Source: Clytia hemisphaerica
Taxonomy: Eukaryota > Cnidaria > Hydrozoa > Leptothecata > Clytiidae
Assembly (NCBI GenBank): GCA_902728285.1
Contig: CACVBU010000598.1
Span: 896,203-960,202, forward strand
Direction of reading: 5' to 3'
DNA: 64,000 nucleotides
Below are positions 1 through 10,738 of the stretch, piece after piece. Position numbers and translations under genes: made by a program. A model generated the notes under the pieces. That model worked only from the letters and a program-made list of their open reading frames with translations, was not told the DNA's origin and ran no database searches. The first letter of the stretch is position 1. The number at the start of each line of letters is the position of its first letter.

Positions 1-1418
1 AGCGATTTTCGTTGGACCATTTCGATTTTATCTCGTAGAGCATTATTATTGGAAGGGTCCCAAACTGTGCTTGCATATTCTAAGATTGGGCGAATAAAGA
101 TTTTGTAACACTTTAAGCGAGTTTCGGAGTTGCTTTTAACAAGGTTTCTTTGCAGGAAGAATCGAACAGCGTTGGCTTTTGCACATACATTATTAATGTG
201 AGAGTTCCAAGTAAGACGTTTAGTTAGAGTGACTCCTAGGTATTTAGCCTTCTCTACCAGTTCAAGGTTGATATTGTGTATGTTGTAGGATTCTACAACA
301 GTGAGTCTTTTGTTAGTGACGGTTAGGATCTTACATTTGTCTGGGTGGAATTCCATCTGCCAATCGTTTTCCCATTTTGTTAGATTGGATAGGTCTTTTT
401 GTAGCTCCTCTGTATCAGCACTGGTTGATATTGGGCGATACAGATAAGAATCATCTGCAAAAAGTGCAAGTTTAGAGCTTGTTACATGGGGCATATCGTT
501 GATGTATACTAAGAAAAGCAGTGGGCCCAGAACAGTACCTTGTGGAACACCTGATGTCACAGCTTTACAGCTAGATGTAGCTCCTCTGACGACAACGGTT
601 TGGGTGCGATTAGAAAGGAAGTCTGATATCCAGTCATGAATGTTTCCACAGACACCGTAGTGTCTTAGCTTTATCATGAGTTTTCTATGAACCACCTTAT
701 CAAAAGCCTTACTAAAGTCAAGCAATACACTATCAACTTGTTCTTTATCATTCATACTTTTAGCAAGTTTATGTACAGTTTGCAGAAGTTGTGTCTCACA
801 GGATCTGCGCTTTCTAAAGCCATGCTGTGATTCAATGAGAACTTTCTCACTTTCCAAGTGGTTTATTACATGGCTGTGAACTATGTGCTCCAGAACCTTA
901 CAAGTAGTTGAAGTGAGGCTGATTGGACGGTAGTTTTCTGCCTTAGCTCTGTTTTTGTTACCCCCTTTGTAGAGAGGAGAAATGGTTGCTTTCCTCCATT
1001 CATCAGGGATTTTGCCTTGTTTCATCGAGGCTGAAAAGATTAAGATGAGAGCGTCGGCTACTTCATCATTGGCACATTCTTTTAAGATTCTTGCCGAAAC
1101 ACCGTCAGGACCACTGGCTTTGGATGGGTTGAGATTGTTGAGAAGTTTGAGAAGACCATTTTTGGTGATGTGGATCTGCATGATTGCAGCGCTTTTTGGT
1201 CCATTAACTTCTGGGGTAGTTCCGTCATCAACTGAAAAAACACTAGCAAACTGTTTATTAAGAATTTCAGCATTATCTTTATCGTTAGTGTGGATAATAC
1301 CTTCATCTAATAAGGGACTGACTCCAATGACATCTGACTTTTTAGATTTAATAAAGGCAAATAACTTTTTTGAATCACCATCAACAATCAACTGTTCGAT
1401 TGATCTGATAATATTGGA
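1..1418 (-). CDS. LINE reverse transcriptase, 5'-truncated, runs off the left edge
   Basis: The minus strand is open from about 1418 to position 1 and encodes the reverse transcriptase of a non-LTR retrotransposon. In order I read a finger region (NPSKASGPDGVSARILKE, ENYRPISLTS), the first palm motif (DFSKAFDKVVH), the SGVPQGTVLGPLLF motif, the catalytic FADDSYLY near 440-465, then FHPDKCKILTV and a YLGV..T..LTWNSHI thumb block. No stop or frameshift interrupts this 470-codon stretch, so it looks young. A TGA just upstream and the missing endonuclease and ORF1 fit the usual 5' truncation. The motif spelling fits the jockey/CR1 assemblage. A plus-strand ORF in the same place is only its antisense shadow. 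Confidence 0.93.
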
Positions 1419-1762
1419 TCACGATTCCATTATAGTTCGATAGCAAAATGGTTCTGGAAAAGTACCAAGATACTAACTACTCGAACACTTATGGAACAAC
1501 TCAAACATACATTGAACTGTATTTTCAAACAAACTAATCGAACTAATCAAGATATTTCCGCTGTAAAGTTTGATTACTGTTTGACTTGGTTTGATATTCG
1601 AACACCTATCATTTGCTTTAGTTCTATGGTTCAATTGTAAGAAAATTGGTTTAATAAGGTTCGGTTGACATCTCCTGGTTAATCACAAAAGGTATCTTAT
1701 TGCCAATAGGTTTGTTTCTGGCATTCTTTTGGGCAAGTGGCCCGGATTAAAAAGTTCTGGCT
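1419..1762. other. No gene seen; AT-rich spacer
   Basis: Short TCGAAC and TTCGAA strings recur (1436-1600), but no open frame, splice pattern or clear inverted repeat is supported. Confidence 0.5.
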
Positions 1763-1844
1763 ATACCATAAGTTAGTCTATTATCAACATCCCTCATCTA
1801 ATTCCTGCACCCTTCTTTAGGAGATAGGAATAATATGAAAGTTG
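1763..1844 (+). repeat. Left half of a TA/CCGT foldback, interrupted
   Basis: About 80 bases resemble the left arm of the foldback at 21591-21820 (CATAAGTTAGTCTATTATC here against CGTAAGTTGGTCTAATGTC there, then a shared CACCCTTCTTTAG and AGATAGGAA). The similarity resumes after 2187 (GAAAGTTGGAATTACTGATT). The copy is therefore split by the element at 1845-2186. Confidence 0.6.
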
Positions 1845-2186
1845 CCAGGGGGCACTTGATAAAAAAACAACTGTACGACTGTATGTGCGCCCAATATTAG
1901 GCCTTGGAAATCAGACCCTTATAGTGCAGAGAAAATTTAGCCAAATTTGAGTAAATTTGGGCGAAAAATCGCCCCTTACAATGCATTTTCTTTAAAATGT
2001 TTTACCACTTTTAGGCAAAAAATGGTCAAACTTTCTTATTTACACCCTTAGAGTGCACTTTTTCTCATTTTGCTCATTTTGCTCATTTCGACCCTTACAG
2101 TGCACTTTGGAAAGCTTGGAAAAGGAGGGACCCTTAAGGGTCACACGTAAGGTTGTTTACCTTGGCTTGAGTGCCCCCTCTCCCCC
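1845..2186. mobile_element. MITE with 8-bp target duplication (hAT-like)
   Basis: The octamer GAAAGTTG flanks this 342-bp segment exactly (1837-1844 and 2187-2194). The ends form an imperfect inverted repeat, AGGGGGCACTT on the left and GAGTGCCCCCT on the right. Eight-base duplications are typical of hAT transposons. It holds no coding sequence. An internal block (1906-1978) recurs at 48681-48754. Confidence 0.7.
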
Positions 2187-2289
2187 GAAAGTTGGAATTA
2201 CTGATTGAAAAAGGATCTTTCCTCTCTAACCTCTTAAGCAAAGAAAAATAAATTCAACTTGTCAATTATTTTCAGCTCTAAAAAAGACA

Positions 2290-2850
2290 GTGTAGGTGGA
2301 ACTTTAATATTCCAGGATTATGATTTTACCAGCTGTTTAGTAATTTTTGCCTCACTAACCCAAATCTTGCAACCTCTTTATCTTAAGGAAGATCAAAATT
2401 AGAGTTTTTCAGCATTCTGAAAAAATTACTCATCTCATTTTGTAAGTGTTTTCTGAGAGATACAAATAATATATTGAATATTATTATCAACTTATTTATT
2501 TAAAGTATTTTTTAGTGCAAATTTAACAATATATCTGATGAGTATATGGCTAAATAAAAAGCAAATGATGGCAGTCTTGTTTTTTCCTCAAACACCCAAG
2601 AAAAGTTTTTTTGCCGACTTGGCTATTTTACAAATCTCGGAAAAGAACTCCCATAGGAACTCCAATACATATCCTGATTGGTTAATTTCGGAATTGGCTT
2701 CTAGAAAGTCATAATGGCAGATAATTTAAAAAGTTTCTGATGAGGAAATGTATGGAATTTGTTGATGTTGATGGCTTATTGATTCTGTAAAGAGAAAGGA
2801 GAACAGGTATAGCTTATTCTAACCAAGGAATATCAAAGTTCCACCTACAC
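2290..2850. mobile_element. 561-bp MITE with 24-bp terminal inverted repeats
   Basis: GTGTAGGTGGAACTTTAATA begins the left end (2290-2313). Its reverse complement with one mismatch ends the element (2827-2850). The interior is AT-rich and non-coding. No target duplication is obvious. Confidence 0.7.
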
Positions 2851-3294
2851 AAAAGTGTTACGCATAAGCCAAATCGCGTATTACGAACAACCTCTAAATT
2901 GCCGAGTAAAGGAGAAAAAAAATTGAAATACAAAATGGCGGCCAAGCCCACGCTGATAACTATCAAAAATCTTCGTTTTTCAATCAGCTATTGTAGCTCA
3001 ATAAATCAATGAAATAATTTGAAATAATAAGTAAACAAACCTTGAACCTTTCATAAATCCAAATAAATAAAAGTATTCATCTAAAGTGAAGATTACATTT
3101 CAAAATAAAACGATTTCCAAACCAACCTAAAGTTAGTGTCTGCCAACTAAAGATTTCTCTGCGGGGTCAGTGGCAAGGTGTTACGACTTCAGACTTTAGA
3201 TTCCAATTCTTGTATAGGCTGCAACTACACTGCCAAATGATCTGTATTACAAAGACTTCCAAGGGTCCATAAGTTAAGAAAATGAGATTATCAT

Positions 3295-3476
3295 CATAAA
3301 ATACTTTAAGAGGCCATTTATTTAAGAAAGGGGTGTTATATCATAAATGAATTATGTAAGTAAGTGATATTTTAAGTAAAAAGTTCATTAACAATTTTAT
3401 TTTGAAGTTTGTTTTTAAAAACAAAACCCCCATAACACCCCTTTCTTAAATAAATGGCCTCTTAAAGTATTTTATG
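3295..3476. repeat. Foldback with perfect 45-bp arms
   Basis: Bases 3295-3339 are exactly complementary to 3432-3476 (arm start CATAAAATACTTTAAG), with a loop of about 92 bases. The arms show no mismatch, so the insertion is recent or the arms are kept alike by gene conversion. Confidence 0.85.
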
Positions 3477-3879
3477 TTTGTCGCAAGAAGGGAGAAAAAT
3501 TTAATTTGACCCCCGGTTTTTTCTCTCTTTTTCTATCTATTTCCCGTGTGTTAGTGTAGACACAACTTTAATTCGGGGAAATGAAGCGTTTTCATTGGTC
3601 TAAAATCACGGATGGTCACGTGACCAGAAATTTTATCCAGGGAAATGCTGTGGCTGCAATGTTTTGCTTTAGTAAGATTGACTATTTTGTTGTTTTGGAT
3701 TTGAGCGGGCGAAATTTCTGTACAAACCAAAATATGGCTTTGTTGGAATACCGGTTGAAACACTTGTGTACAAAGAGAAAAAGTGTCAGAATTAGATCAG
3801 GTATATATGTATCAGACCTGCCAACTTAAGATGTTCATATTGCGTGAGATAAAAATTTTGAAGCAAAATCCGAAATCTT

Positions 3880-4170
3880 AGTTCGATTTTTCCGATTTTC
3901 TGATTTCGGAAACCGGAAAATTTTTTCCAAAAGATCGGAAATCTGGGAAAATTTTCCCAAAAGATCGGAAATCTGCGAATTTTTTTTCCAAAAATCCGAA
4001 ATCTCAGAAATTGTTTTCCAAAAATTGGAAAATTAGGGAAACTTTTCCCAAAAATCAGAAAATCGGGGAAACTTTTGCCGAAAATCAGAAAATTGGGGAA
4101 AAGTTTTTTCGGAAAATCAGAAAATCTGGGAAACTTTTTTCAAAAAATCGGAAAAACGAGGGAATATTTT
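3880..4170. repeat. Degenerate minisatellite, ~35-bp unit
   Basis: Variants of the pattern CAAAAATCGGAAAATCTGGGAAA repeat about eight times with drifting spacing. It makes Lys/Ile-rich open frames by chance. Two ATGCGTGAGA-like strings follow (4180-4225). The 3477-3880 interval before it has no supported gene. Confidence 0.6.
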
Positions 4171-4234
4171 TCAAGTGTCAAAAATGCGTGAGAAATCAAA
4201 CTTTTGAAAAATTGCGTGAGACAGTGTTGGAATT

Positions 4235-4799
4235 AGCCTGGGAATCAAGCTCATAATCTTAGAAAAAACAAAAGATACCTCACCTCACAAAGTTCTAAGA
4301 TTATAGAGCTTGGTGCAGGTAGATTAGTCTGACACAGAAACTTATAAACAGTCTGTGTGTGAGCCCATGTTGACAGACTTTCTGAACTTTGGAAACCCAG
4401 GCAAACACACATAATTAACTTACCATAAAAATTCTTTTACAAGCTCTAAAGACTTTCAAAAATACTAAAAACCACATCAAAACAACATCAGCCACATGTA
4501 TTTAGACTTCCAGTCAACAGCCATTTTGTTTCGAAATGAATCTATGTTTTCATTTTCATTTGTTTTCCTTTTTTCTGCAGAGTCAGTTTTTTCCATAAAT
4601 TATGCGCGCGCATCGAAATTATGAAAATGTGTGCGAAAGTACTGCTAAGTAATACGCCGAAAGCTGGCCAATCAGGCCGAACCTGCATTGCAGGGAAAAA
4701 TCTCCCTGCAGGCGAGTTACCTGCGCCAAGCGTTAAACAAGCAGCAAAAATATCATAAACTAGACTGTGAATAAAGTTTAACGCTTGGATTCCCAGGCT
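4235..4799. repeat. Possible MITE, ~16-bp imperfect TIRs
   Basis: GCCTGGGAATCAAGC at the left faces GCTTGGATTCCCAGGC at the right, with one indel. The right end abuts the LINE fragment at 4804, so it may have inserted at that element's truncation point. Confidence 0.5.
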
Positions 4800-4803
4800 C
4801 AAC

Positions 4804-5208
4804 ATGTACAGTCTCGAGAGAAGACGCGAAAGATACCAAATTATATATACATGGTGTATAATCGAACAACTGGTTCCAAATTTTAACTATGGTGAAGGGG
4901 AAGGCGGTATTTATTCATATACAAACCAACGCCTGGGAAGAAAATGCCACCTCAAACCAGTGAATACAACAAACAAGAACATTTGGAAGAGCTGCCTTTC
5001 AGACACCGGTCCAAGACTATTCAATGTGTTACCAAGAAAAATACGTGACATGACCAAATGTTCCAAAAATTCCTTCAAAAAACAACTTGATCAATTTCTG
5101 CAAGATGTTCCCGACCAGCCACTGCTCCCTGCCTATCTCCCTTACAGGATGGCTGACTCGAATTCAATTGTTGAAATGGTCAAACACCGGACCCCACGGG
5201 TTGAGTGA
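4804..5208 (+). pseudogene. 3' end of a LINE ORF2 (C-terminal tail)
   Basis: The 134-residue frame reads YSLERRRERYQIIYTW, then LFNVLPRKIRDM, then SFKKQLDQFLQDVPDQP. This is the characteristic C-terminal tail that follows the reverse transcriptase in many invertebrate LINEs. The polymerase and endonuclease are absent, so this is a dead 5'-truncated insertion. It belongs to a different family from the copy at the left edge. The ATG is an internal Met, not a true start. Confidence 0.8.
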
Positions 5209-5403
5209 GCAGAGAATTTGCTGAAACATATATATCAAAGGTAAAAGGTAAAAGGTATGTTGGAATGCGTGAGTCTCACGTCCAATGCGTCGTGAGAGTT
5301 GGCACCTCTGTATGTTCAGTATGTATGTTAACATTAGACCAGCGGTACCATGGGTACATACCAAAGAAAAACCTTGGACTGTTGGGATTGGAAAAATCTT
5401 TTG

Positions 5404-5432
5404 TACCGTCAACTGCTCTAACTTGGCTTGGG
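5404..5432 (+). repeat. Terminus of the TACCGTCAACTGCTC MITE family
   Basis: TACCGTCAACTGCTCTAACT matches the ends seen at 20896, 22338 and 41679. The opposite end is not found, so the copy is partial. Short GGTAAAAGGT and ACCTTTACCTTT strings lie on either side (5235-5255, 5595-5610). Confidence 0.6.
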
Positions 5433-6431
5433 ACTATATGGCAGGGAGAGGTCAGGAGTGGAATGATAGATAAGCTAAAAAGTCTGTCTGCTATGACAAA
5501 CTAACAGATTAAAGTTAAAATTAGGCCACCTCTCTAACTCTATATTAACTTAAAACCTTTGCTATAAATAGCCTGGAAATGGAATCGTTTGAACCTTTAC
5601 CTTTACTTTTCTGATTTTAAACTAGTTGTCCTAGTCGGGTCCAACATATATAGATAATGGGACAGAATTTACTCGCTAAGAAGTACCTATTCGAGAAACA
5701 AATTATATGTAATTATCATAATATTATAATATCATATTAAAATATCTTATACAATCAAACCCGACTGTTCGTCGAACATAATCCACTTTCGTTTTCTTTG
5801 TACTGTAGATTGTAGCCCGGGGCATGGACGGGAGTATCATCGACGGGTCGGGAGTATCTTATGGCGCGCCAAAAGGCTTTTTAATACTAACTTTTTTTTA
5901 TAATATCAACTTTCTTTTATAATACTAAATTTTTTTTATAATACCAACTTTCACTTTTATAATACCAACTTTCATTTTTATAGTATCAACTTTTTTTTAT
6001 AATACCAACTTTTTATTATAATACAAAACTTTCATTTTTATAATAATAGATTTTTTTTTTAAATAGCAACTTTTTTTTATAATACCAACTTTTTTTATAA
6101 TATCAACTTTTTTTTATACTACTAACTTTCATTTTTATGATATCAATTTTTTTGGTCTCGCTTAGTCAATTTTCTTTTTTCACCATGTAGACGGGCCTTT
6201 ACAGTTCTTCACTGGAAAATCTACATGAGGCACATGGTCATGGATGTCCTGTCCTTGACGTGGCTGTTGGCTGCTTGGGTAAAGGCGTAAAGGTCCAAAG
6301 ACTGCTGGTAGTTCAGCTTATTTTTATCATTTGTGTTGTTTGTTCTCTCTCTGGCTGGTGGATTGATTCTTCAGACCAATCAAATTTTGTTGCAACTTTT
6401 GTTTGGTTAGGTATAGATATACAGTATTTAT

Positions 6432-6475
6432 CAAGGACACTTGTATAGCGTAGCTACGCTATACAAGTGTCCTTG
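6432..6475. repeat. Perfect 44-bp spacerless palindrome
   Basis: Each half is CAAGGACACTTGTATAGCG plus TAG, meeting its exact complement at 6453/6454 with no loop. It could extrude as a cruciform. It may be the remains of two joined transposon ends. Confidence 0.9.
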
Positions 6476-6709
6476 GTATTTATGCAATATGTTATAATTA
6501 TATCCATATGGTTGTTAGATCTATATGGCCTTATATGAATATAATGTTCGTTTTATGTCCTCTGTATCAAAATTTGAGTTGAGTTGAGTAAAGTAGACGA
6601 GAAGGCACTTTCGATTTCAAGCGCAACTTTTTGACGTCTCCATGGAAACTTTGAATCTCTGCTGAAAAGGGTCTGGATCGGTTGATGGATTTTGGTTGAC
6701 AACAAATAG

Positions 6710-6887
6710 GCCATTTCACACTCGAAATGAATCATGGGTAATCAGGACTGGTTGCGCTCTAGTAACGACTTCCGGTTGGCTAGACGCAAAAATCTTTAAA
6801 TTTTTTCAAAACTTTGGACCAATAATAAGTCGTCATCAGCGCGCAGTGGCCCTGATTACCCATTACGCTTTGCGACTGTGAAATGGC
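6710..6887. mobile_element. 178-bp MITE nested in the 1.35-kb element
   Basis: The left end GCCATTTCACACTCG and the right end CGACTGTGAAATGGC are near-perfect inverted repeats. A second complementary block (ATGGGTAATCAGG and CCTGATTACCCAT) follows inside. Confidence 0.7.
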
Positions 6888-7210
6888 ATCATCCAGTCTA
6901 TCAAAAAACCTTAAGTGGTCTCCAGGCTAGGTGTAATCGCGCTAAGACTCTTTCTACACTTGATCGATTATACACGCATAGTAAGCGAGACAAAAATTGG
7001 TGTTATGAAAACTAAAAAAAAAGTTGGTACTATAAAAAAAAGTTGATATTATAATAAAAAGAGTTGGTATTATAAAAAAAAGTTGGTATTATAAAAAAAA
7101 AGTTGGTATTATAAAAAAAAAGTTGATATTATAAAAAAAAGTTGGTATTATAAAAAAAAGTTGGTATTATAAAAAAAAGTTAGTATTAAAAAGCCTTTTG
7201 GCGCGCCATA

Positions 7211-8102
7211 GTATCTCATCTTTGTTGTTTGGAATTGCTTGTAGTTTTATTGTTATTTGGATTTTTAAAATTTTCTCTTAAAATGGTGACCTCGCCAAAC
7301 GCTCCTAGTCTACTTTACTGGACTCAGAATCAGCGTCATAAAAAATTATCAAAAAGCAAAGTTCAGCCAAAAGTACAAGAGCAGCCAACGGCTAGAAAAC
7401 ACAAAATAACTGTTCAGTTCAGAAGCGTTCCCAATTCGGGCTCCTGGATAAATGCATGTGTTTTATACAAATTGATCCTGGAAAAAAGTAATTTTGTTCT
7501 CTTTTTGTTTCCCAAAATGTTCTTACTGGAAAAATATATGTTCTTTTTCATGATTACTCCTGGATTTTGCTAACACAACAGAGTTCTGCTGGAAAATTTG
7601 ATGTGTTCTTTTTTTTCAAACGCTCCTGGATTTTCCGAACAGTTATTTTAATGAAATTGGTGCCTGTCCTTTTGATAAAATTCACATCCTCCTAGATTTT
7701 CATGTCTGTTCGCTAAGCAAATTGTTCCTGGATTTTCTCCTTAAAATCTCTCTCCTGGAAAAATAGTACAGACATTTGACAAATATCCGTCGTTGGCTGC
7801 TCTTGAAAGTAGACTCTAGTCTATGTAGATTGTAGCATCAGAGGGTGGTGGGAGGGTAGTAGAGTGAGGGGAAGAGGGCGGAACCTAAATCATACAACAC
7901 AAACCTCCCGCCCAAAACATTTATCACCACAGGCTTCTTTGTTTGGTGAAGAACGATTGACCCAGAGGGGGGGGGGTAATTATGCAAAATAATGGGGTGC
8001 CTGGTATGTGTGAGCCATAAGGGTATCTCTTTCAACACCCTCGAAAGTCCCTCAACGGGGTACAAAAACGATTTCGACGAAAAGTTAGATATTGCGATTT
8101 TT
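7211..8102. other. No gene seen; degenerate TCCTGGA repeats
   Basis: From about 7440 to 7765, TCCTGGATTTT and TCCTGGAAAAA recur every ~40-60 bases, a worn tandem repeat. A 114-codon frame at 7229 has no recognisable domain and overlaps these repeats. Confidence 0.45.
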
Positions 8103-8636
8103 TTACCGTGAAAAGCACAGGCCGAAATCATATATCGACGCTGTGCCGACCAATCCAGATTCTATTCAGCGCGCAACCAACGCAGAGAAAAGTAACCATG
8201 GCGACCATCCAAGATCTTGGATTAAGTTCAAAGTTGATACTTTTATTCCCGTCGTAGAAAACACAACTCAATAATGAAATCAATGCTTTTTAAAAGGGGT
8301 CTGTCTATTATTTCGATTCAATTAAAATAAAATAGCATTTCCATGATTAATAGTTTAGTCGTTACTGTTTTACTGTTAGTGTTACATTTATGGGAATCAT
8401 GTAAAAGATTTCTTTCGAAAGAAACTCATTTCAATTACACCTTCTAGGTTTCTAGGGAATTCGTAAATAGTAAACTGCATACTGATGTGATACAGTCTGC
8501 TAGACATTAATATGATAATATTTACTCTTCATCTTTAATTCTTTCTACAGTGATTAGATTGACACATGCGCGATAAAATTTCAATAATTGGTCTTCATAG
8601 GTTGAAATATTCTTTGAAAACTCAACCACAGGGTAG
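8103..8636 (+). repeat. Dispersed ~530-bp element, copy 1
   Basis: It begins TACCGTGAAAAGCACAGGCC and ends near AAAACTCAACC. An inverted diverged copy lies at 28583-29086 with the same boundaries. Short open frames cross both copies, but no domain is recognisable. Confidence 0.75.
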
Positions 8637-8690
8637 CGATTTTTACGTCCCGTAAATCGTTTAGAGGGATGCAAAATGCGGGAAAATATG

Positions 8691-8816
8691 TACCTTATCG
8701 GCCAAAACTTAGTCGGCCTTCATTGTTAGTCGGCCTTAATGTTATCACCTCGTCAAAATTTAGTCACTAAGGGCCGACTAATAATTAAAGACCGACTAAG
8801 TTTTGGCCGATAAGGT
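8691..8816. mobile_element. 126-bp foldback MITE, CCTTATCGGCC family
   Basis: The arms ACCTTATCGGCCAAAACTTA and complement bracket a short loop. A second copy at 11690-11800 has intact TA on both sides. A half copy ends at 48993. The TA target points to a Tc1/mariner-like enzyme. Confidence 0.8.
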
Positions 8817-9027
8817 GTGCGCAGAGTTTACAGACAACCGGCAGTTTAAAGGGAAAAAAGTGGCGGTAGATTTTGGAACATAACAAACATTGTAAACGCC
8901 TCCGCCACTGCTTACTTCGCCCTGGGATAACCACCATTTTCAAATTTATACTCCGCCTCCTAACTTCTATTTTTAGGGATCAGTCTCTCTTAACTGATAA
9001 ATACCCGTCATCTCGCACACATAGTAG

Positions 9028-9419
9028 TACCCACAGATTTATTAAGCCCGAAGGGCTAGATGTCGTGCTTTAAGCCATCGCAGGCAAAAAAAGTGAATAT
9101 CGCAAGGAATATAGTTACTTTTGTTTTCGAAAATCCGCAAAGCTTCTGATTGGTTAAAGATTTGGTTTTTATAAAAAGAGAGGAAAGAGGAAAAGAAAAA
9201 TATCTCTTTGCCTATATCAGCACAACAATAGACAGACACTGTCCTGATATGAAACATGTGTCTGATATGAACGGGAAAACCCTTATGTAAGAAAAAACTT
9301 TTAACCACTGAAATTTTATTGTAAGGTCACGTGACCTAGGTAGGATTTCCTACCTAGCCACGACACACTTTTCAGCAAAAGTGCGACATATAGCCCTTGG
9401 GCTTTATAAATCTGTGGTA
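9028..9419. mobile_element. 392-bp MITE flanked by TA
   Basis: The left end reads TACCCACAGATTTATTAAGC and the right end is its imperfect complement (GCTTTATAAATCTGTGGTA). The inverted similarity continues through AAGGGCTA and a TGTCG block for about 55 bases. The interior contains small palindromes (GGTCACGTGACC). Confidence 0.7.
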
Positions 9420-9773
9420 GTACTCCCCTGAACTTTCCTCAGATATTAGAGAATTTAAAAAAAGGGAGTCTTAAGGATTGTATTGCTATAAAACCTGGTG
9501 TAGAAACTGGTTCTCGGCAAACTCGAAACAAAAAACTAACTTTAATTCGTGACTGGCAATGATGTCATTTGCTCTTTTCGTTATTAAAATATGTAGCTAA
9601 TTACTCTATTAACGACGCTACATACGGAAGTAGCAAGTTAGCTACCAGTTTCCTGGTAAGGATATAAGCTCGTTTGCTTTGTAAGGAACTGGGAACGAAA
9701 TTATGTTAAATAGCCATGAGAAGAGTAATTACGCTAAATCGTCAGTTTCGCTAAGCAATTTACGACTTGATAA

Positions 9774-9780
9774 TATAAAG
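9774..9780 (+). promoter_or_regulatory. TATA box of the secreted-protein gene
   Basis: TATAAAG lies 80 bases before the start codon. An initiator-like TCATTC follows about 33 bases later (near 9806). The spacing is right for a core promoter. Confidence 0.55.
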
Positions 9781-9859
9781 TGTTGTAGTATTTCGCACTC
9801 AATTATCATTCAACAGCTTAAAGAGTGGAAATAAGAGCAGAATTGAAAACGTTACGAAG

Positions 9860-10556
9860 ATGAGGTTACTTTTGGCTTTGTCAGTCCTTTGCTTGCTTGT
9901 TTTGATACAAGGAGGTGATTGTAAGAAAAAGGAAGGCGAGAAAAATAACGAAGTCGAAAGCAAGAAAGATGCAGCCCACTTTCATCACTACAAAAAGGTA
10001 ATATTAATAACTGTGGCCAATAGTGATCAATCAATTAATATTGTTCGACCGACAGCAATTAATTATGCCTCGCCCCATGAGCGACCAGATCTTTTTTACT
10101 GTATGACTATGAGATCAAGTAAGTTCAAATAACGCAAAATGAAGTGATAGAAATAGGGGATGATGTCTGATATACCTCAATTTTGCCTGAAAAAAAGAAC
10201 AGTTTACGCGAAGAATTTGAGTCTCAAAGTGTCAACAAGCCGAGCCGAGCCTCAACAAAAACAAGGTTCCAAGGAGGTACTACCCTGTGCTTCCATACTC
10301 AGACGATAAAACTCTAACTTCTTTTTCCTTTTTTTTATAGAAACATATCCCGCGAAAAGCCATGTTCGTTTGCAGACGATTTGCCAACTGTCCAGGACCT
10401 CGACTGCCACTCAGAATACGAAATTCTGATCGATTCTCATGCTGTTTAGGCTGTGTACAGAAGAGAAATAAGAAGAACAGATTGGTTTTCAGTGCCAGAG
10501 CTGAAAGCTTCGACTGTCTTTGCAAATGTCCTGCCTGTGCACAACTTAGAGGTTGA
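9860..10556 (+). CDS. Small secreted cysteine-rich protein, two exons
   Basis: Exon 1 (9860-9997) encodes a classic signal peptide (MRLLLALSVLCLLVLIQGG) and a Lys/Glu-rich spacer up to residue 46. A GT-AG intron (9998-10340, ending in a pyrimidine tract and TATAG) joins in phase 0 to exon 2 (10341-10556). The predicted protein is 117 residues. Nine cysteines fall in the second half, at 57, 63, 80, 81, 84, 105, 107, 109 and 112, with the last four as C-L-C-K-C-P-A-C. Together with many Lys/Arg residues, this indicates an extracellular disulphide-bonded peptide. I do not recognise the family. A defence peptide, matrix peptide or venom-type peptide are all possible, and none is shown. A TATA box, ATG and poly(A) signal are in place, so the gene looks intact. 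It converges on TRAP1. Confidence 0.75.
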
Positions 10557-10598
10557 CTCTACCAAACCTGTAACCTAATAATGATTTTGAATCAAGAA

Positions 10599-10647
10599 AA
10601 AATAAAAGATTATTATCAAAACTTAAAATAATTTGTCGACACCTTTA
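10599..10647. terminator. Back-to-back poly(A) signals of convergent genes
   Basis: AATAAA on the plus strand (about 10599) serves the secreted-protein gene. TTTATT at 10642-10647 is AATAAA for TRAP1 on the minus strand, about 95 bases past its stop. The two transcript ends probably overlap slightly. Confidence 0.6.
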
Positions 10648-10738
10648 TTGAACCATATTTCTGAATAACAAAGCAACGATTGAAACAAATGAGAAGAACT
10701 GCAATGAACTCAGTTTTCAGCAAAATATATTTCTATAT

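Larger units (their letters stand above)
5860..7210. mobile_element. 1.35-kb TIR element with iterated AT-rich ends
   Basis: GTATCT flanks both ends (5854-5859 and 7211-7216), giving an apparent 6-bp target duplication. The termini TATGGCGCGCCAAAAGGC and their complement match over at least 32 bases. The inverted arms continue for 200-300 bases as a tandem array of ~18-bp units (AATACCAACTTTTTTTAT on the left, its complement on the right). The centre has no transposase. A perfect palindrome (6432-6475) and a nested MITE (6710-6887) sit inside. Superfamily unknown. Confidence 0.8.

Noticed and set aside
982..1443. 153-codon plus-strand ORF
   Set aside because: It is antisense to the reverse transcriptase frame, which has the conserved motifs.
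3581..3829. 82-codon ORF
   Set aside because: No domain, no splice context, no supporting promoter; lies between repeats.
7229..7573. 114-codon ORF
   Set aside because: Overlaps degenerate TCCTGGA repeats and has biased composition without a recognisable domain.
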